Source of the DNA: Acidiflorens sp963841945
GTDB taxonomy: Bacteria; Acidobacteriota; Terriglobia; Terriglobales; Acidobacteriaceae
Assembly (NCBI GenBank): GCA_963841945.1
Contig: CAWJFC010000018.1
Coordinates: 32,885 to 96,884, forward strand
Direction: 5' to 3'
DNA: 64,000 nucleotides
The notes beneath the pieces are model-generated. The model saw nothing but the letters and a program-made list of their open reading frames with translations, was not told where the DNA came from and searched no databases. The position numbers and the translations under genes are program-made. Positions 60,623 to 64,000 of this stretch are shown here, piece by piece; the stretch's first letter is position 1, and each line of letters opens with the position of its first letter.

Positions 60623-62941
60623 TTGGAGGCGAGATCGTGGTTCATCTTTGCATCGGCGGTTCCTAGTGTTTCCTCGCTCGCGAAGTTCCTGGGATCAGAG
60701 CTGAAGGAGCCGGCAAAGAAAACGTTGTCCCTCGATTCGCTTTCGAAGGCATTGCGGCAGGCAAACGAACGCTTTCTAGCTGCCTTTGAGGAAGAGTACC
60801 AGCGACATGAGACACTTTCCACGCTCCTTGGTCCCCCGACTCTGAAATCCGCGTCAACGTTCGTCGGCGAGCCGTCAGCGCAAACGCTGTTGGTTGGAGC
60901 CTTCCGAGATCCTGACACCCTAAGCGCACAGCAACTCTCCGCTCTTTGGAATGAAGTGCGGACGGCGGACGGCGACAAACTCATTGCACTACCCCTAGGT
61001 TTCGATTGGACCCGGGTTCGGAATCAGCTTATTCGTGAAATACGGGAAGTTGTAACCAGAATTCCTGAACTCCGGGAGAAATTGGTCGCCGCGTATGTCG
61101 GCGATATAAAAGCTGCCGTCACGGGGGCAAGAGGCGTGCCTCCCAGGTTTGACCTTGATGAGTATCGCCGCGCCCTCTCGGAGGAATTCGGGACAATCAA
61201 GCTCTCAGCCATACATGCGGAATATGGGACAGGGGCAAGCGACAGGAGAGTTGCCCTCCAGGCTACATTTGTGGGGCAGCGCGTTAAGGAAGCGTTCCCG
61301 CCCCACGATCTCTCTCGCGACTACCGCCGAAAAATTGGGACTGATTACAGACCATCTGACGCCCGAGAAGCTCCGGGCCAAGCACGGTTCGACGACGAGT
61401 ACCGCCGGGCACCGATTCGACCGCTCGATGAAGTACTGAAGGACGAATCCTGCCCGAAACTCGTCATACTTGGGGACCCAGGTCTCGGCAAGTCAACGCT
61501 GATCCAACATCTAGCGCTGGAGTGGGCAGAGCGAGCAACGGTTGTAATTCCGTTTGTAATTGAGCTTCGCAAGTACACACGAGATCACACCCATCCCAAG
61601 AGTTTCTTAGAATTCATGGAGAGAGGAACGTGGTCGAGTTGTCGCTTGCCACAGGCGGAGCTTGACTCCTACCTACGAGAAGACACTACGAGGGTTCTAT
61701 TCGATGGTCTCGACGAAATTTTCGACGAGAGCCTTCGGGGCAACATCGTGGCAGAGATTATTAGTTTTGCACGTCAATATCCAAGGGTTCAGGTTCTAGT
61801 CACAACGCGTGTAGTGGGATACGCGATCGGATCCCCTAACCCCGAGCATTTCAAATCGGCGGGCTTTCGGCAATTCACCCTACAGGACTTCGAGGATGAG
61901 CAGGTCAATGAGTTTATCGCGAAGTGGTATCGGGCGAGCCTTTCGGATACGCGCGAGATCACGGAACTGTCTGAGAGGCTAGTGAAGGTGATATTCGAGT
62001 CACGAGCACTTCGCGAACTTGCAGGGACCCCCTTACTGCTGACGATGATGTCGTTGCTTAACAGGCGAAAAAATTTGCCGCAGGAGCGCCTAAGGGTCTA
62101 CGAAGCATGCACCGAGCTCCTTGTGGATGCCTGGGACGCGTCTCGCCATCTCGAACGGTCTGCATATCTGACCTCGGACGACAAGGTCGAGATCCTACAG
62201 AAAGTTGCGCTCGAAATGCAGCAGGAGCGCGACGGTCTCGGTGGAAATATGATCTCTTCCCAGCGACTATCATGGGTGCTAACCGCCGCCTTGAATGATC
62301 GTTGCATTACTAACCCCAAGATCGCGGCGAGACAGATCCGCCGCGATCTTGCCGAGCGAGACTTCATGCTCTGCTTCGTCGGTGACGGGCAGTTTGCGTT
62401 CGTTCACCGCGCATTCCTCGAGTACTTCTGTGCGAGAGAATACATCAGCCACCTCGCAAATGGGGGTACCGAAGCTGAACTGGTTGACCTCTTTCGTGCC
62501 CGGGGGCGGGATGAAGCCTGGTCGGAGGTGCTCCGACTCGCCTGCGCAATGGCTGGTCCGGACCTCGCCGCAAAGTTGATAGGCGAACTTCAAGTTGCGA
62601 GCAAGGAAAATCTTGGATGGCGTTCTACCTTCCTAGCGGCGGAGTGTGCTGCCGAAGTTCGCCAGAAGGCCAGAGTCCAAGAACTACGGGCCGCCGCCTA
62701 CCGTGACGTCCTGGCACTTGTCGATTACCTGCCAGGCGACGACGGCATAAACGAAGAAAACATGCAGATTAGGACGGGGGCTGTGGAGCGTCTAGCAAGC
62801 CTCTGGCCCATCGACGAAACGAGGGAGACGCTTCGCCTCATAATGGGCAGGCGATTCTGGGCCGTACGTTTCGCGGCCGCGGAATCCCTAGTGAGATACG
62901 ACAAGGGTAGGCTACCAGGCAATGGTTCATCGACCATCTAG
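60623..62941 (+). CDS. NACHT-domain STAND NTPase (likely defence), N-terminal and NACHT part
   Basis: 772 residues from a TTG with GGGAG upstream. Residues 1-270 are a helical N-terminal region without a family I can name (possible effector). NACHT core: Walker A GDPGLGKST (284-292), Walker B VLFDGLDE (358-365), sensor-like VTTRVVGY (about 396), and a helical stretch ending in FVHRAFLEYFCAREYI (about 594-609). HEAT-like repeats begin near 690 (GAVERLASLWPIDETRETLRLI). NACHT proteins of this type sense phage and trigger cell death. The frame ends early at 62939; sequence continues in two other frames. Confidence 0.85.
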   Translation: MEARSWFIFASAVPSVSSLAKFLGSELKEPAKKTLSLDSLSKALRQANERFLAAFEEEYQRHETLSTLLGPPTLKSASTFVGEPSAQTLLVGAFRDPDTLSAQQLSALWNEVRTADGDKLIALPLGFDWTRVRNQLIREIREVVTRIPELREKLVAAYVGDIKAAVTGARGVPPRFDLDEYRRALSEEFGTIKLSAIHAEYGTGASDRRVALQATFVGQRVKEAFPPHDLSRDYRRKIGTDYRPSDAREAPGQARFDDEYRRAPIRPLDEVLKDESCPKLVILGDPGLGKSTLIQHLALEWAERATVVIPFVIELRKYTRDHTHPKSFLEFMERGTWSSCRLPQAELDSYLREDTTRVLFDGLDEIFDESLRGNIVAEIISFARQYPRVQVLVTTRVVGYAIGSPNPEHFKSAGFRQFTLQDFEDEQVNEFIAKWYRASLSDTREITELSERLVKVIFESRALRELAGTPLLLTMMSLLNRRKNLPQERLRVYEACTELLVDAWDASRHLERSAYLTSDDKVEILQKVALEMQQERDGLGGNMISSQRLSWVLTAALNDRCITNPKIAARQIRRDLAERDFMLCFVGDGQFAFVHRAFLEYFCAREYISHLANGGTEAELVDLFRARGRDEAWSEVLRLACAMAGPDLAAKLIGELQVASKENLGWRSTFLAAECAAEVRQKARVQELRAAAYRDVLALVDYLPGDDGINEENMQIRTGAVERLASLWPIDETRETLRLIMGRRFWAVRFAAAESLVRYDKGRLPGNGSSTI

Positions 62942-63797
62942 GGGAAGCGAGTGGCTTGTTCCCCAAGCGGCAGTGCACGGGTTGGCATTCGGCTGGCCAG
63001 ACGAAAGCACACGTACCCAGCTGTTGCGCCTGCTCAAGTCGCGGAGCGGAGACCCCATAATCAGCACAATCATGCGGACCTTATCAGAAGTTTGGCCCGC
63101 TAAGACGACGCGAGAGTGGCTCATCGAGTTGGTGAATACCGATCCCAGACGCGAAACGAAATGGCAGGCGACCAATCAGATAGCCACCCGATGGCACGAC
63201 GACGAGACGCGGCGATGGCTAGTGGATCGCATCAAGAATGCTTCCTCACAAGAGGCTCGAAATGTTGCGGCGGAGCATCTTGCCCGAAGGTGGCCGGACA
63301 AAGCCTCTCGGGAAATCCTGCTTCAAATGACTGGTCACGGCAATGATCCTGGGGCCCGCCACGCGGCTCTTCTTGCACTAGCAGACTCGATGCGCACCCC
63401 GGAGATTCGAAGTTCCTTAGAGCGGCAACTCGACGACACCAAAGATCCAGATTTGCGGGCGGACGTTGTCCAAACACTTGCATTCTTTTGGCGAGATGAA
63501 GAATCCAAGGTTCTTGCCATGAAGCTTGCGAGGGAGGATAAGGAGCCAAGGCTGCGGCTCGCGGCCTTCATCGTGCTGGCGCGCTTCTGGGTGGAGGAAG
63601 AGTCGATCCTGCATTTTCTCTGCGAAAGGCTGCCAAAAGAGCCGGATGTAGAAACCCGACTCGAGTTGACTCGTTTTCTCGTGTGGATTTCAAGTCGCCA
63701 CAAACGTGTCGGGCAAATATTGTCGACTATACGTGAGAACGAGCCAGACCCGCAGGTTCGAAAGGCCGCGAACGAAGATTTAGCCTCACACGAATAA
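62922..63797 (+). CDS. HEAT-repeat tail of the NACHT protein (frame-interrupted)
   Basis: 291 residues made of HEAT-like units of about 30 residues with the signature W-P-D-x-x-T/S-R-x-x-L (for example FGWPDESTRTQLLRLLKSRSG, WHDDETRRWLVDRIKNASSQ, RRWPDKASREILLQMTG). The first 20 residues are not in character. The missing link, ATRQWFIDHLGEASG, is in another frame between 62911 and 62955. One base lost near 62909 and one near 62938 would join it to the NACHT part as a single protein of about 1,058 residues. Confidence 0.75.
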   Translation: MVHRPSRGSEWLVPQAAVHGLAFGWPDESTRTQLLRLLKSRSGDPIISTIMRTLSEVWPAKTTREWLIELVNTDPRRETKWQATNQIATRWHDDETRRWLVDRIKNASSQEARNVAAEHLARRWPDKASREILLQMTGHGNDPGARHAALLALADSMRTPEIRSSLERQLDDTKDPDLRADVVQTLAFFWRDEESKVLAMKLAREDKEPRLRLAAFIVLARFWVEEESILHFLCERLPKEPDVETRLELTRFLVWISSRHKRVGQILSTIRENEPDPQVRKAANEDLASHE

Positions 63798-64000
63798 GCA
63801 ACGCCACGGCACGGAAGAGGTGACTCAAGCCCTCTGTAACTGCGCGAGAACAGACTACCCGCGTCTCACGATATTTAAGTAGTGGCTATCCCGAAAGCCG
63901 ACGCCAAGGGCGTATTTCCGGTGAAAATTTTCTGACCCACGGAATCTCATTCACCCCGTCCCCGCCACCGTCTCCACCAAAGCCTCGCTGCTCCCCCATG
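63798..64000. other. Right-edge interval, nothing assignable
   Basis: 203 bases with no recognisable gene, repeat or site. A gene may begin at or beyond the edge (CTCCCCCATG at the last bases could be a start on the minus strand). Confidence 0.4.

Overview
The window looks like a chromosomal stretch of a soil-type Acidobacteriota (Terriglobia-like). This is inferred from the gene types and not from a marker gene: a roughly 1,100-residue carboxypeptidase-regulatory/TonB-receptor-like outer membrane protein, a CadC-like winged-helix protein fused to a PD40 propeller, several TPR or HEAT proteins with signal peptides, high GC, and many palindromic intergenic repeats. The 16S gene is absent; the only RNA gene found is one tRNA-Leu(UAG).

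Layout. 0-4.5 kb: tail of a GntR/FCD regulator, an acyl/4-coumarate-CoA ligase-like enzyme, a glutaredoxin-like protein, a Tat-exported protein, an SDR reductase and a PagL-like lipid A deacylase. 4.6-9.7 kb: the giant TonB receptor-like protein and a polytopic membrane protein. 9.9-12.3 kb: feoAB with Fur-like and CRP-like sites upstream. 12.3-17.4 kb: a SprT-like metalloprotease, a GntR (YtrA-type) regulator with two matching operator-like sites, two small exported helical proteins and a TPR protein. 17.5-20.5 kb: uvrA. 21-28 kb: an accessory zone with a broken hybrid histidine kinase, the tRNA, a fibre-like exported protein, a VapBC-like toxin-antitoxin pair and a HEPN-like protein. 28-31 kb: ahcY and metK (methyl cycle). 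31-36.9 kb: RodZ-like protein, GtrB-like glycosyltransferase, GT-C/TPR membrane protein and a GAF-GGDEF cyclase. 37-49 kb: exported proteins, pyrG, kdsA, a K+-channel-like protein, a propeller-GGDEF-EAL protein and kdsD. 48.8-59.4 kb: two copies of a paired stand-alone LuxR-type HTH module flank uvrB, a SUOX-fold protein, a HEAT protein, a CadC-PD40 protein, two beta-barrels and a zinc-ribbon membrane protein. 59.4-60.6 kb: a gene-free cluster of tandem and palindromic repeats. 60.6-63.8 kb: a NACHT-HEAT STAND ATPase, probably anti-phage.

Themes. (1) kdsA, kdsD, the PagL-like enzyme and the glycosyltransferases point to an LPS-bearing envelope. (2) c-di-GMP signalling is represented twice. 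(3) At least five loci read as single genes interrupted by one-base register changes, concentrated at 22-27.3 kb and also at 48.0 and 62.9 kb; read errors or real decay cannot be told apart from sequence alone. (4) Heptamer-phased tandem repeats sit directly after stop codons at five places. (5) Candidate defence genes (VapBC-like, HEPN-like, NACHT-HEAT) occur in the accessory zones.
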